Source: Saccharothrix obliqua (GTDB taxonomy: Bacteria > Actinomycetota > Actinomycetes > Mycobacteriales > Pseudonocardiaceae). From it: 64,000 nucleotides of DNA. The notes under the pieces were generated by a model. That model did not search any database. It was given only the letters and a program-made list of their open reading frames with translations, and was not told where the DNA came from. The position numbers and the translations under genes were made by a program. Location: contig NZ_JAHXGQ010000004.1 of NCBI RefSeq assembly GCF_019375475.1, positions 434,001 through 498,000 of the forward strand, written 5' to 3'. Shown here piece by piece: positions 26,079-34,908 of the stretch. Within the stretch, counting starts at the first letter, position 1. Each line of letters begins with the position of its first letter.

Positions 26079-26225
26079 ATGAAGCGGAACATCACCTGCC
26101 CCTGCGGCGAGCACATCACCGGTCAGGACGAGGACGACCTGGTGGCCAAGACCCAGCAACACCTGAAGGAGAACCACCCGGGTCACGACTACTCCCGCGA
26201 CGAGATCCTCTTCATGGCCTACTGA
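26079..26225 (+). CDS. DUF1059-like small protein
   Basis: 48-residue protein starting M-K-R-N-I-T-C-P-C-G-E and ending in a hydrophobic I-L-F-M-A-Y tail. The C-x-C-G pair near the N-terminus and the conserved K-x-x-x-H-L-K-E-N-H-P segment match the DUF1059 family of small predicted metal-binding proteins of unknown function. ATG at 26079 is preceded by ACGGAGG at correct spacing; a longer in-frame extension lacks support. Monocistronic. Confidence 0.75.
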   Translation: MKRNITCPCGEHITGQDEDDLVAKTQQHLKENHPGHDYSRDEILFMAY

Positions 26226-26332
26226 CCACCGCGGCCCAGCCGCACCGGCCGCCCGGAACACCTCCCGCGGGTGCTCCGGCGGCCGACACGTGGTCCAGAC
26301 GGCTGGAGCGCAGCCGCGGGACCGCACCAGGT

Positions 26333-26833
26333 TCAGGCCGGCTCGCCCGAGGCGCCGAGCGCCCGGAGTTCGGCCACCACGTCCGCGCCGGACGGCGCGT
26401 GCTCCGGGTCGACCAGCCATTGCAGCATCAGCCCGCTCAACAACGCGAGCGGCACCGACCCGCCCAGCCCCTCGCGGCCTTCGCGCTGCCCTCTGGCCAG
26501 GTGTTCCCGCACCTCCGGTGAGCGCTCCGCCTGCACCGCGGCTTCGAGCTGGGCCACCCACAACGCCCGGTGCGTGGTGAAGCTGTCGATCAACGCCTGC
26601 CAGCGCTGCTCCGGCGCGTCACCGGGTGCGCGGCGGGCCAGTTCGTCGGACAGCTCGTCCACCGCCGCCACCAGCGCCCGGGTGAGCAACGCGTCCCGGG
26701 AACCGAAGTGGTAACCGATCGCGGCGTGGCTGACACCGGCGGCGGCGGCGATGTCGCGCACGGTGGTCCGCGCCCAGCCCCGTTCGACCAGGCACTTCTT
26801 GGCGCCCGCCAGCAGGTCTTCGCGATTGCCCAT
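26333..26833 (-). CDS. TetR-family transcriptional regulator
   Basis: 166-residue TetR protein, short for the family (usually 190-220), the HTH beginning almost at the N-terminus (T-T-V-R-D-I-A-A-A-A-G-V-S-H-A-A-I-G-Y-H-F). ATG at 26833 is preferred because the frame beyond it crosses the operator and promoter of the divergent gene. The C-terminal domain is of the TetR_C_6/13 helical type. It is divergent from an FAD monooxygenase with an 85-bp gap holding a 21-bp dyad, so it likely represses that gene in response to an aromatic substrate. Confidence 0.85.
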   Translation of the reverse strand: MGNREDLLAGAKKCLVERGWARTTVRDIAAAAGVSHAAIGYHFGSRDALLTRALVAAVDELSDELARRAPGDAPEQRWQALIDSFTTHRALWVAQLEAAVQAERSPEVREHLARGQREGREGLGGSVPLALLSGLMLQWLVDPEHAPSGADVVAELRALGASGEPA

Positions 26834-26872
26834 GACGAACAGCCTACCCGAGGTTTTGACCGGACGGTTCAT

Positions 26873-26893
26873 CCACATGGTTTGACCAAATGG
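26873..26893. promoter_or_regulatory. candidate TetR operator
   Basis: Dyad CCACATGGT-TTG-ACCAAATGG; seven of nine arm positions pair (CCA-N2-TGGT and its complement). It is 25 bp before the monooxygenase start and 39 bp from the TetR start, centred in the divergent region. Confidence 0.5.
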
Positions 26894-26918
26894 ACAAGAC
26901 GTGGTTACGGTTCCGGTC

Positions 26919-27968
26919 ATGACGAACACGAAGGTCCTGATCTCGGGTGCGAGCGTCGCCGGCCCGACCCTCGCCCACTACCTGCACCGCACGGGCTGCG
27001 CCGTGACGGTGGTGGAGCGCGCCCCACGCCTCCGGGACACCGGGTACGCGGTGGACTTCCGCGGCGAGGCGTTCGACGTGCTGGCCGAGTTGGGTGTCCT
27101 GGCGGAGATCCGCGCGCACGAGACGGGGATGCGCGGCACCACGCTGGTCGACGCCACCGGCGCGGAGGTCGGGCGGCTGCCCGCCGAGGCGTTCGCCGGT
27201 GGGCTGGAGGTGCCGAAACGCGCGCTGACCCGCGTCCTGCACCGGATCACGGCCGACGACGTGGAGTACGTCTTCGGCGACTCGATCGCCGCGATGACCC
27301 GGCACGAGTCCGGCGTGGTCGTCGAGTTCGAGCGCGGCGGCACCCGCGAGTTCGACCTCGTGATCGGCGCGGACGGCGTGTACTCGAACGTGCGGCGGCT
27401 GGTCTTCGGCCCGCACGAGGACGCGCTGCGGCACCTGGGCATGTCCGGCGCGGGTTTCAGCACGGCCAACTTCCCCGGGCTCGACCGGACCGGCCTGCTG
27501 CACACCGCCGACGGCGCGGCCGTCTACCTGTTCAGCGCCGAGGACCCGGACCGGCTCACCGTCAGCCTTTCCTTCGCCACCGCTGCACCGGACCTGGACC
27601 GGTGCGACCGGGACCGGCAGGAGCAGGCCGTGCGCGCGGCGTTCGCCGGGCGCGGTTGGCTCGTGCCCCGCCTGCTGGACGCGATGGCCGAAGCCGACGA
27701 CTTCCACTTCGCCTCGTCCTGCCAGGTCCACCTGGACCGCTGGTGGGACGGCCGCGTCGCGTTGGTCGGCGACGCCGGGTACGGCGCCGCGCCGACCAGC
27801 GGCATGGGCACGTCCCAGGCGTTGATCGGCGCACGCGCCCTGGCCCGGCGACTGGCGGCGACGGACGACCACACCGCCGCGTTCGCCGCCTACGAGGCGG
27901 AACTGCGACCGTACGTCGCCGAGAACCAGGCGAAGGGCCGGGAAGCCGCGGCGATGTTCGGCGGCTGA
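26919..27968 (+). CDS. FAD-dependent aromatic monooxygenase (PHBH family)
   Basis: 349-residue group A flavoprotein monooxygenase. N-terminal FAD motif V-L-I-S-G-A-S-V-A-G-P-T-L (S replaces the third Gly region, common in the PgaE/TetX-like branch), the D-G motif L-V-I-G-A-D-G-V-Y-S near 150, and V-A-L-V-G-D-A-G-Y near 283 are intact. Resembles TetX/FAD-binding monooxygenases acting on phenolic or polyketide substrates. ATG at 26919 is preferred over a GTG six codons earlier. Under control of the divergent TetR protein by position. Substrate unknown; detoxification of a xenobiotic or antibiotic is plausible. Confidence 0.85.
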   Translation: MTNTKVLISGASVAGPTLAHYLHRTGCAVTVVERAPRLRDTGYAVDFRGEAFDVLAELGVLAEIRAHETGMRGTTLVDATGAEVGRLPAEAFAGGLEVPKRALTRVLHRITADDVEYVFGDSIAAMTRHESGVVVEFERGGTREFDLVIGADGVYSNVRRLVFGPHEDALRHLGMSGAGFSTANFPGLDRTGLLHTADGAAVYLFSAEDPDRLTVSLSFATAAPDLDRCDRDRQEQAVRAAFAGRGWLVPRLLDAMAEADDFHFASSCQVHLDRWWDGRVALVGDAGYGAAPTSGMGTSQALIGARALARRLAATDDHTAAFAAYEAELRPYVAENQAKGREAAAMFGG

Positions 27969-27971
27969 CGG

Positions 27972-28787
27972 CTATTCCAGGTGCTGGGTGACCGCGCCGC
28001 GGACGAAGTACCGCTGGGCCACCAGGAACACCAGGACCATCGGCGCGGTGGCGACCGCGCTCGCCGCCAGCACCAGCTCCCACTGCGCCTCACCGCCCTC
28101 GCCGTACCGGTCGAGCACGGTCTTGAGCCCGCGCGGCAACGTGTACAGCTCCGGCTCGCGCAGGTAGATCAGCGGTTTGACGAGGTCCGTCCACGCCGCC
28201 TTCAGCTCGAACACGAACACCACGATCAACCCGGGTCTGGCCAGCGGCAACGCCATGCGGGTGAACAGCCGCCACGGGCCCGCGCCGTCCACCCTGGCCG
28301 CGTCCAGCACGTCGGGCGGCAGGCCGAGGAAGAACTGCCGCAGGAGGAAGATGTAGAACGCCGAGCCGAACAGGTTCTGCGCCCACAGCGGGATCTGCGT
28401 CGTGCCCAACCCCAACGCGTGCCACTCCAGGTACACCGGCACCATCGTGACGGCACCCGGCAGCATCATGGTCGCCAGCACCACGCCGAACAACGCGTTC
28501 CGACCCGGGAACCGGAACGCCGCGAACCCGAACGCCACCACCGCGCTCGCGACGGTGGCCGCCACCGCGGCGGCGAGCCCCACCGCGACGCTGTTCGCGA
28601 TCCACGTCGTCAGCGGGACCGCCCGCCAGACCTCCGCGTAGTTGCCCGGGGAGAACGGGACGGGCAGCAGCGAGTTGTCGAACACGTGCGCCCGGTCCTT
28701 GAGCGAGGCGCTGACCAACCACGCGAACGGGTACCCGAACAACGCGGCGACCACCAGCAGCCCGACGACCGGGACGACGCGCTTCAC
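27972..28787 (-). CDS. sugar ABC transporter permease, MalG/CUT1 type
   Basis: 271-residue inner-membrane permease with six predicted helices and the cytoplasmic EAA loop D-A-A-R-V-D-G-A-G-P-W near residue 180 that docks the ATPase. GTG start overlaps the stop of the upstream permease gene (shared GTGA), showing translational coupling. Last gene of the three-gene importer operon. Confidence 0.9.
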   Translation of the reverse strand: MKRVVPVVGLLVVAALFGYPFAWLVSASLKDRAHVFDNSLLPVPFSPGNYAEVWRAVPLTTWIANSVAVGLAAAVAATVASAVVAFGFAAFRFPGRNALFGVVLATMMLPGAVTMVPVYLEWHALGLGTTQIPLWAQNLFGSAFYIFLLRQFFLGLPPDVLDAARVDGAGPWRLFTRMALPLARPGLIVVFVFELKAAWTDLVKPLIYLREPELYTLPRGLKTVLDRYGEGGEAQWELVLAASAVATAPMVLVFLVAQRYFVRGAVTQHLE

Positions 28788-29689
28788 GACCGCTCCCCCT
28801 CGTAGTGCACGTACCGGCGGGACAGCCGCACCTGCACCGCCGTGACGACCGCGATGACGACGAACAGCCCCCACGCCAACGCTGATGCGTACCCCATGCG
28901 CAGCGACTCGAACGCCTCGCGGAACAGGTGGATCACGTAGAACAACGCGGCGTCGCCCTCGGCGGATTCCTTGCCACGCGCGCCGAAGAACATGGTGTAC
29001 GCCTCGGTGAACACCTGGAGCGACGCGATCGTGTTCACCACTGCGGTGAAGTAGATCGTGCCGCTGATACCCGGCAGCGTCACGTGCCAGAACTGCCGCC
29101 ACGGGCTCGCGCCGTCCAGCCGCGCGGCCTCGTAGCGCTCGGCGGGCACGCGGGTCAACGCCGCCAAGTACAGCACGGCGGTGCTGCCCGCCGTCCACAG
29201 GCTCATCAGCACCAGGCCGGGTTTGATCCACACCGGGTCGGTCGTCCAGTTCGGCCCGGTGAAGCCGAACCAGCCCAGGAGCGCGTTGATCGCACCGTTC
29301 TGACCGTTGAGCAGCAACAGGAACATCGCGGCCAGCGCCACCGGCGGCGTCATCACCGGCAGGTACACCACGGTCCGGAAGAAACCCGCCGCCCGCCCGG
29401 CGCGTCGCAGCAACGCGGCCAGGCCCAGCGCGACCACGACCTGCGCGGGCACGTGCAACGCGGTGAAGAACAGCGTGTTCCACAACGCGGTCGCGACCCG
29501 GTCGTCGGTCAGGGCCTCGCGGTAGTTGTCCAGGCCGATGTGCTCGGGTGGCTTGAGCATGTCGTAGCGCGTCGTCGACAGCCACAGGCTGAACAGCATC
29601 GGCCCGGCGGTGAACGCCAGGAAACCCACCACCCACGGCAGCAGGAACAGCCACCCGGCACGCGCCTCGCGGCGGCTCGCCGTCACCAC
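28784..29689 (-). CDS. sugar ABC transporter permease, MalF/CUT1 type
   Basis: 301-residue permease with six helices; the EAA loop reads E-A-A-R-L-D-G-A-S-P-W near residue 212. Two tandem GTG codons (29689, 29686) follow the binding-protein stop at once, so initiation is coupled; 29689 is given. Its stop overlaps the start of the second permease. Typical partner of the following MalG-type protein. Confidence 0.9.
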   Translation of the reverse strand: MVTASRREARAGWLFLLPWVVGFLAFTAGPMLFSLWLSTTRYDMLKPPEHIGLDNYREALTDDRVATALWNTLFFTALHVPAQVVVALGLAALLRRAGRAAGFFRTVVYLPVMTPPVALAAMFLLLLNGQNGAINALLGWFGFTGPNWTTDPVWIKPGLVLMSLWTAGSTAVLYLAALTRVPAERYEAARLDGASPWRQFWHVTLPGISGTIYFTAVVNTIASLQVFTEAYTMFFGARGKESAEGDAALFYVIHLFREAFESLRMGYASALAWGLFVVIAVVTAVQVRLSRRYVHYEGERS

Positions 29690-29691
29690 GG

Positions 29692-31014
29692 CTACCGCCC
29701 GCCCACGCGGTCGAGCGCCCGCTCGGCCTCCCGCTGGGCCTGCGCCATCGCCTCGTCGGGCGGCTGCCGACCGGTCAGCACGCGGTTGACGCCGCCCTCC
29801 CACGCCCGCACCAGTTCACTCGCCGCCGGGCTGGGCTCCACCACGAACGCCTTGTCCTGCAACGCGAGCACCTGCGGCACGGCGCGCGCCAGGACGCGGT
29901 TGCCGCCGGGTGCGAACACCTCGCGGAAGATGCGCTCGTCGGCCACCCGGTTGGCGGTGAACGTGCCGCCGTAGGGCTTTCCGGCACGTGCCAACGCATC
30001 GCGGCGCGCGGTCGCCGCCAGCACCCACGTGTCCGCGTTCGTCATCGTGGTCAGGAACCGGCACGCCAGGTCGGGGTGCCGCGCGCCCTTGGGTATCGCC
30101 CACGCCTGCCCCGAGGACTCGGTGATCGGCGTGCCCGCGCGGTCGGTGAACGGCGCGACGGTCACGTCGACGTCGGGCGAGTTCGCGGCCAACGTGTTGA
30201 GGTACCAGGAATCCATCGGCATCGCGGCGAGCCGGCCCGTCACGTACGCGTTGTCCGCGCCGAACTGGTCGAAGGTGTCCCGGAACGCCTTGAACGACGC
30301 CCAACCCCCTTGCCGCCGCACGAGGTCCGTCGTGAAGCGGACCGCCTCGACCACGGCCGGGTCGTCCAGGTGGACCTCGTCGCCACGCACCAGGTCGACG
30401 CCGTTCGCCTTGGCCCACAAGGGCAGGTACTCGGGCACCTTGGGGTCGAAGCCGATGCGCCGGGGCCGGTTGCCGTCGAGCACCGCGAGCCGGTCCGTCG
30501 CCTCCGCCAAGGCGGTCCAGTCCGTTGTGGACAACGCGGCGGGGTCGAGACCGGCGGCACGCACCACCGGGTTGTTCACGATGAGCAGCCGGACGACGGA
30601 GAAATCGGGCAGGCCGTGCACCTCGCCCCGGTGGGTCACCTGCCGCAGCGCCGCCGCGCGGAACTGGCCTAGGTCGACGTGGTGCTCGCGCACGCAGTCC
30701 GCGAGGCTCAGCACCGCACCACGTGCCGCGTAGCTCCCGAGCTTGCGCCGCTCCGCGTAGACCAGGTCGGGCGGGTCGCCCGCGGCGACCGCGGACAGGA
30801 ACTGCTGCTCGTCGAACGCGCCCTCGTTGATCCGCACGTCGACGTCCGGGTTCGCGGCCCGGAACACCGCGACGCGTGCCGTCGCGTGCTCGTCCGGTTG
30901 GCCGAACCCCATGGTCACCAACGCGTTCGCGGCCGGTTCCGCGCCGAGACCACCGCAGCCGGTGACCACCAGCAGCACCACCGCCACGACGACCAGCACG
31001 CGCACCGCAACCAC
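29692..31014 (-). CDS. ABC sugar-binding lipoprotein
   Basis: 440-residue family 1 extracellular solute-binding protein. Signal peptide ends in the lipobox V-V-T-G-C20, so it is a membrane-anchored lipoprotein. The body has the two-lobe pattern of carbohydrate receptors. The operon contains no ATPase; in actinomycetes a shared MsiK ATPase often energises such importers, which would explain this. No LacI-type regulator is adjacent. Substrate (oligosaccharide or polyol) cannot be told. GTG start; a second GTG lies three codons in. Confidence 0.85.
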   Translation of the reverse strand: MVAVRVLVVVAVVLLVVTGCGGLGAEPAANALVTMGFGQPDEHATARVAVFRAANPDVDVRINEGAFDEQQFLSAVAAGDPPDLVYAERRKLGSYAARGAVLSLADCVREHHVDLGQFRAAALRQVTHRGEVHGLPDFSVVRLLIVNNPVVRAAGLDPAALSTTDWTALAEATDRLAVLDGNRPRRIGFDPKVPEYLPLWAKANGVDLVRGDEVHLDDPAVVEAVRFTTDLVRRQGGWASFKAFRDTFDQFGADNAYVTGRLAAMPMDSWYLNTLAANSPDVDVTVAPFTDRAGTPITESSGQAWAIPKGARHPDLACRFLTTMTNADTWVLAATARRDALARAGKPYGGTFTANRVADERIFREVFAPGGNRVLARAVPQVLALQDKAFVVEPSPAASELVRAWEGGVNRVLTGRQPPDEAMAQAQREAERALDRVGGR

Positions 31015-31121
31015 CTCTCGGCCGGGACACGCTCCCGGTACCCGGAGAAGGCGGGTTCACACCCGGAACCACCCCAACGGCCCAAGCGGCGTTCCGGTGA
31101 CCCGCGGGAGGTCGCCGGGGG

Positions 31122-31274
31122 TCAGTCGTTCCGGCTGGTGGGCGGCGGGGTGTCGGCGGGCTCGCGGAACAGGTCGGTGTAGGACCGCTGGACCTCGTCC
31201 GGGCGGACGCCCCGCGTGGTGGGCCGGTGCGTGTCCGGGTGGCTGAACAGCGACTCCGCCGGTTGCGCCGTCAT
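31122..31274 (-). CDS. 50-residue orphan protein
   Basis: Small hydrophilic protein starting M-T-A-Q-P-A-E-S-L-F and containing R-S-Y-T-D-L-F-R near the C-terminus. ATG at 31274 is preceded by GGAG at a spacing of eight, the best support. No cysteine, no membrane segment and no family recognised. The sequence is rich in Pro, Asp, Arg and Thr and is probably disordered. It stands alone between the binding-protein gene and a membrane protein gene; a precursor peptide role is possible but nothing nearby encodes a modifying enzyme. Confidence 0.45.
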   Translation of the reverse strand: MTAQPAESLFSHPDTHRPTTRGVRPDEVQRSYTDLFREPADTPPPTSRND

Positions 31275-31557
31275 CGGACGTGCTCCGGCAGGCTCGCGGT
31301 GACGACCCGCGCGGCACGGCGTGAGGGGTGGTGCGAGAACATGTTTCCATCCGACTTTCTCCGCGCCCGCCGCGGCCGTCGACCACGGGGAGATCCGGGG
31401 CCGGCCACCGGCGCGATGGTTCGGAGGGTCCAGAGCGGGCCCCGCCGATGCCGACCACGGTACACCCCGACCCGCGGACCACACCTCGCGGGGCCGCGCC
31501 GCGGACCCGGCGGAGGCCGGGCGCACCGGTCCACTGTGGATCTTCCCGGCGGCTCCG

Positions 31558-32292
31558 TCAGCACCACCAGTCCGGGTGGGCGAGCAGGCGCAGCCGGCGG
31601 TCGAGGAGCGTGGCGAAGGCGTGCGGGTCCCCGACCACCAGCTGGGCGTGCCGGGCGGCGGTGCGGACGACCACCACCGGACCACCGGGCGCGCCGGCCG
31701 CCTCGGCCACCCACACGCCGGTGACCTCGCACAGGCGCAGCTCGCCACCGAGCACGTCGGGCGCCGTGACACCCGGGCTGATCCGCCAGCGCAGCAGGTC
31801 GTCGTCGAACCGGGCGTGGGCCAGCAGGAAGCGGCCGGTGGGGCCGCGAACCCGGCGCGAGTCGCTGTGCACGCCGAGCGTGGTGGCGGCGATCGCGCCG
31901 TTCGCCGCGTCGAGCAGCACGGCCTGGGCCGCGCCCACCGCGAACACGCCCAGCACGCCCGCCGCGACAGCGGCCAGCGGTGGCCACGGCTCGCGGGTCA
32001 GCACGGCCAGGCCGACCGCCTGGCCGGCCGCACTCCACGCCACCACCCGACGCCACCAGGCGGTGTGCCGGAGGTGGGCCCGGCTCGCCACGAACCACAC
32101 CGGCACGGCGGCCGAGGCCACCGCCACCACCAGGCCCGGCACCACCGCACCCGCCCACGTCACCCACCCGGCCACCGCCAGGCTGACCGCGGGCGGCCCC
32201 AGGAAGCCGCACCACAGGGGCACGCGGGCCCGGGACCACCGCTGCTCGAACTCCGGCCGCACCGAGGCGTGCACCGCGAACGGCATCCGCAC
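31558..32292 (-). CDS. membrane protein of unknown function
   Basis: 244 residues. The N-terminal half has about four hydrophobic helices (roughly residues 25-110) and the C-terminal half is a soluble beta-rich domain (about 130-244) with V-H-S-D-S-R-R and a Trp-Trp-Cys end. GTG start with GGGAGG seven bases ahead is preferred over an ATG two codons later. No family is recognised; the layout recalls PH-domain-like membrane proteins of actinobacteria. Gap 31275-31557 upstream of its 3' end shows no gene. Confidence 0.6.
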   Translation of the reverse strand: MRMPFAVHASVRPEFEQRWSRARVPLWCGFLGPPAVSLAVAGWVTWAGAVVPGLVVAVASAAVPVWFVASRAHLRHTAWWRRVVAWSAAGQAVGLAVLTREPWPPLAAVAAGVLGVFAVGAAQAVLLDAANGAIAATTLGVHSDSRRVRGPTGRFLLAHARFDDDLLRWRISPGVTAPDVLGGELRLCEVTGVWVAEAAGAPGGPVVVVRTAARHAQLVVGDPHAFATLLDRRLRLLAHPDWWC

Positions 32293-32358
32293 GTCGCCAC
32301 CTCCCGGCGGGATCGTAGCGCTACCGCGGTGACCTCTTCGGACACACGCCGCAACCGT

Positions 32359-33201
32359 CTACAAAGGTCTCGAAAGGGTGGTCCGGGCCAACACCGCCAG
32401 TCTCGTCGGCACGAGGGAGTCGGTGCGCCGCCACAATTCCGGGGCCACGGCGTCGCGCTGCGCGGTGTGGTGCGCGGCGGTGAAGCCGCAGGCCACGAGA
32501 TGCGCGTCCACCTCCACCGGCGCGGGGCAGGTGAGCCAGGGTTCGCCGCGTTCGGCGGCGGCCCTGCCGACGAGGGCGGCGTAGTCCTCACCGGCCCCGT
32601 CACGCGCACCCGGCGGGAGCAGGTAGTCGAAGATGAGTTCGGTGCCGGGCGCGCAGCCCGCGAGCCCGGCCAGGACGTGGTCGATCGCCGCCCACGACAG
32701 GTAGGTGGTGACACCCAACCAGGTGACGAACGCCGGTCGCGTCACGTCGAACCCGGCCGCGGTCAGCCGGGGCGCCAGTGGCTCGGCCGCCAGGTCCACC
32801 GGCACGTACCGCGCGTTCGGCGGTTCCGGCACACCGGCCGCGGCGAGGAGTTCCCGCTTCCAGCGCTGCGTCGCCGGGTGGTCCACCTCGAACACCGTGC
32901 GGTCCGAGCGGTGGGCGGACGTGTCGAGCCCCGCGCCGAGCACCACGTGCTGGGTGGCGCGGGACGCGGCCAGGCGGTCCTCCGCGTAGCGGCTGCGGAC
33001 CACGGCCTGGGCGCGGGCCCCGGCGAGCACGGGCAGGTCGCCGTGCGCCCGGTGGTAGCCGAGGAGTTCGGCCGCGTGCTCGCCGAGGACCCGCTCGGCG
33101 AGCGGGTCGGTGAAGATCCGGGGTTCGTGGTCGACGACCAGGTGCGCGGCTCGCGCGGCGGCGGCCATGGCGGCGGTGTGACTGGGTTGTCCATTGGGCA
33201 C
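32359..33201 (-). CDS. PPM1/LCMT-type SAM-dependent methyltransferase
   Basis: 280 residues of the leucine carboxyl methyltransferase family expanded in mycobacteria and relatives (TIGR00027 type). Diagnostic motifs: R-S-R-Y-A-E-D near 80, V-V-L-G-A-G-L-D-T-S (SAM motif I) near 94 and V-F-E-V-D-H-P-A-T-Q-R-W-K near 108. Enzymes of this group methylate carboxyl or hydroxyl groups of small molecules. GTG at 33201 fits the start of homologous sequence; upstream 33202-33260 is a short AT-rich stretch with a likely promoter. It follows the OleC-like ligase gene on the same strand (87-bp gap), so the two may work on one product. Confidence 0.8.
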   Translation of the reverse strand: MPNGQPSHTAAMAAAARAAHLVVDHEPRIFTDPLAERVLGEHAAELLGYHRAHGDLPVLAGARAQAVVRSRYAEDRLAASRATQHVVLGAGLDTSAHRSDRTVFEVDHPATQRWKRELLAAAGVPEPPNARYVPVDLAAEPLAPRLTAAGFDVTRPAFVTWLGVTTYLSWAAIDHVLAGLAGCAPGTELIFDYLLPPGARDGAGEDYAALVGRAAAERGEPWLTCPAPVEVDAHLVACGFTAAHHTAQRDAVAPELWRRTDSLVPTRLAVLARTTLSRPL

Positions 33202-33288
33202 GGACCCGACACTAACCCCAGTTTTCCTTACTATATCAGGAAAACAGCAATTCCACAATGCTCCTGGGATTGCGGTCCGGTCTCCGCC

Positions 33289-34908
33289 TCACCGGAGTTT
33301 CCCGGCCGCCCAGTCGGCCAGCCGCTCGCGCACGATCTTCGAGTTGTGCCGCGGGTCGACCGGGAACCCGCGGTGGAACAGGACGTGCCGGACGGCGCGG
33401 GTGTGCGGGTGGTGGGTGAGGGCGTCGAGCACCCGCCGGCGGACCGCCCACCGGTTGACGCCGCGCTCCGCCTCGACGCACAGCACCGGCACCTGCGCGC
33501 CCGGCCGGCCGACGCCGACCAGGGCGCTGCGGCGGACGCCGGGCACCGCGTCGGCGATCGGCTCGACCTCCTCGGTGCGCAGCTCCGCGCCCGGCGGGCG
33601 GACCCGCTGCGACTTCCGGCCGCTGAACCACAGGCGGCCGTCCTCGTCGAAGTGGCCGAGGTCGCCCGTGCGGTGCACCACGCGCGTGCCGTCGCGGATC
33701 TTGGCCAGGGCGTTCTCCCAGACCCGGCCGGGGTAGCGCGTGCTGGTGGTCGGACCGGAGACGGTGATCTCGCCGACGGTGCCGGTCGGCACCACCAGGT
33801 CGTCGCTCCAGTGCTCGATGGGGCTGTCGTCCACGCGGATCACGCGGACGGAGGCGTCCTCCAGCGGGCGGCCCAGGCAGGTGCCGAGCCCGCGCTCGGT
33901 GGTCGCCGACGCGGGCGGCATCTCCCGGCTCTCCACCGCGCTGATCGGCAGGCACTCGGTCGCGCCGTACACCGAGTGCAGCTCCGCGTCGTCGGGCAGG
34001 CAGCGGCGCAACCGCCGGGCCAGCCGGTGGTCGAGCGACGCGCCGGCCGAGGCCACCACCCGCAGCGTGCGCAGGACGAGCCCGCGCACCGCGCAGTGCC
34101 GCGCCAGCGCGTCCAGCACGACCGGCGAGCCGAGCAGCCCGCGCACGTCGAAGCGCTCGACGGCGTCGACCAGTTTCGCCGGGTCGATCCGCGCCGGGTG
34201 CAGCAGGTCGACGTCCGGCACGACGAGTTCCAGCCCCAGGGCGGGACCGCCCGGGGTGAACGGCGCGAACGTGGACACGACCGGCGTGCCGGGTTCCGCG
34301 TCGAACAGCCGGCGGACCGCGCGCAGCTGCGCGGCCACGTGCTCCGGGCGGTACTCGACGGGTTTGGGCGGACCGGTCGAGCCGGAGGTGAACGCGATCA
34401 GGCCACCGGGACCGGCGCGCTCCGGCGGCACCCGCGGGCCGGGCACGTCCGCGGCACGCGGCCAGCCGCGGCCCACGGTGATCGGGATGCGCACTTCCGG
34501 CCACCGCAGCGCCCGCCGGGCGACGTGCGCGCGGCGCACCCCGATCAGCACCTCGGGCGCGGTCTCCGCGAGGCAGCGCTTGAGGGCGCGCGGACCGATG
34601 GCGGGGTCGACCAGCACGGGCACCGCGCCGAGCCGCCCCAGGGCGAACAGCAGGGCCACCTGCTCCGGACCGGGCGGCACGAGCTGGCAGGCACGCATAC
34701 CGGGGCGCACGCCCGCGTGCCAGAGCGCCGCCTCGCACGCGTCCACCCGCTCGGCCAGCTCCCGGTAGGTGGTGCCGGCGTAACGCCCGTGCCCCGCCGG
34801 GTACCGCAACGCGACACCGCCCGGGTTCCGCGCGGCGTGCTCGGCGAACGCGCCGAACAGCAGCGCGTCCTCCGCTTTCGTGTGCGGTGTGCGGGAAGTT
34901 CCGGTCAC
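33289..34908 (-). CDS. OleC-like acyl-adenylate / beta-lactone synthetase
   Basis: 539-residue ANL-superfamily enzyme. The ATP loop is F-T-S-G-S-T-G-P-P-K (near 173), the A5 motif S-V-Y-G-A-T-E-C-L-P, the A7 motif R-T-G-D-L-G and the C-terminal segment P-V-D-P-R-H-N-S-K-I. The last motif, with N-S-K-I and a preceding P-V-D, and G-A-T-E-x-L-P are hallmarks of OleC beta-lactone synthetases that turn beta-hydroxy acids into beta-lactones. OleA, OleB and OleD are not encoded nearby, so this may serve a beta-lactone natural product rather than hydrocarbon synthesis. GTG start with GGAG seven bases upstream; a dyad AGGTG-CT-CACCT lies at 34930-34941. Confidence 0.8.
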   Translation of the reverse strand: MTGTSRTPHTKAEDALLFGAFAEHAARNPGGVALRYPAGHGRYAGTTYRELAERVDACEAALWHAGVRPGMRACQLVPPGPEQVALLFALGRLGAVPVLVDPAIGPRALKRCLAETAPEVLIGVRRAHVARRALRWPEVRIPITVGRGWPRAADVPGPRVPPERAGPGGLIAFTSGSTGPPKPVEYRPEHVAAQLRAVRRLFDAEPGTPVVSTFAPFTPGGPALGLELVVPDVDLLHPARIDPAKLVDAVERFDVRGLLGSPVVLDALARHCAVRGLVLRTLRVVASAGASLDHRLARRLRRCLPDDAELHSVYGATECLPISAVESREMPPASATTERGLGTCLGRPLEDASVRVIRVDDSPIEHWSDDLVVPTGTVGEITVSGPTTSTRYPGRVWENALAKIRDGTRVVHRTGDLGHFDEDGRLWFSGRKSQRVRPPGAELRTEEVEPIADAVPGVRRSALVGVGRPGAQVPVLCVEAERGVNRWAVRRRVLDALTHHPHTRAVRHVLFHRGFPVDPRHNSKIVRERLADWAAGKLR

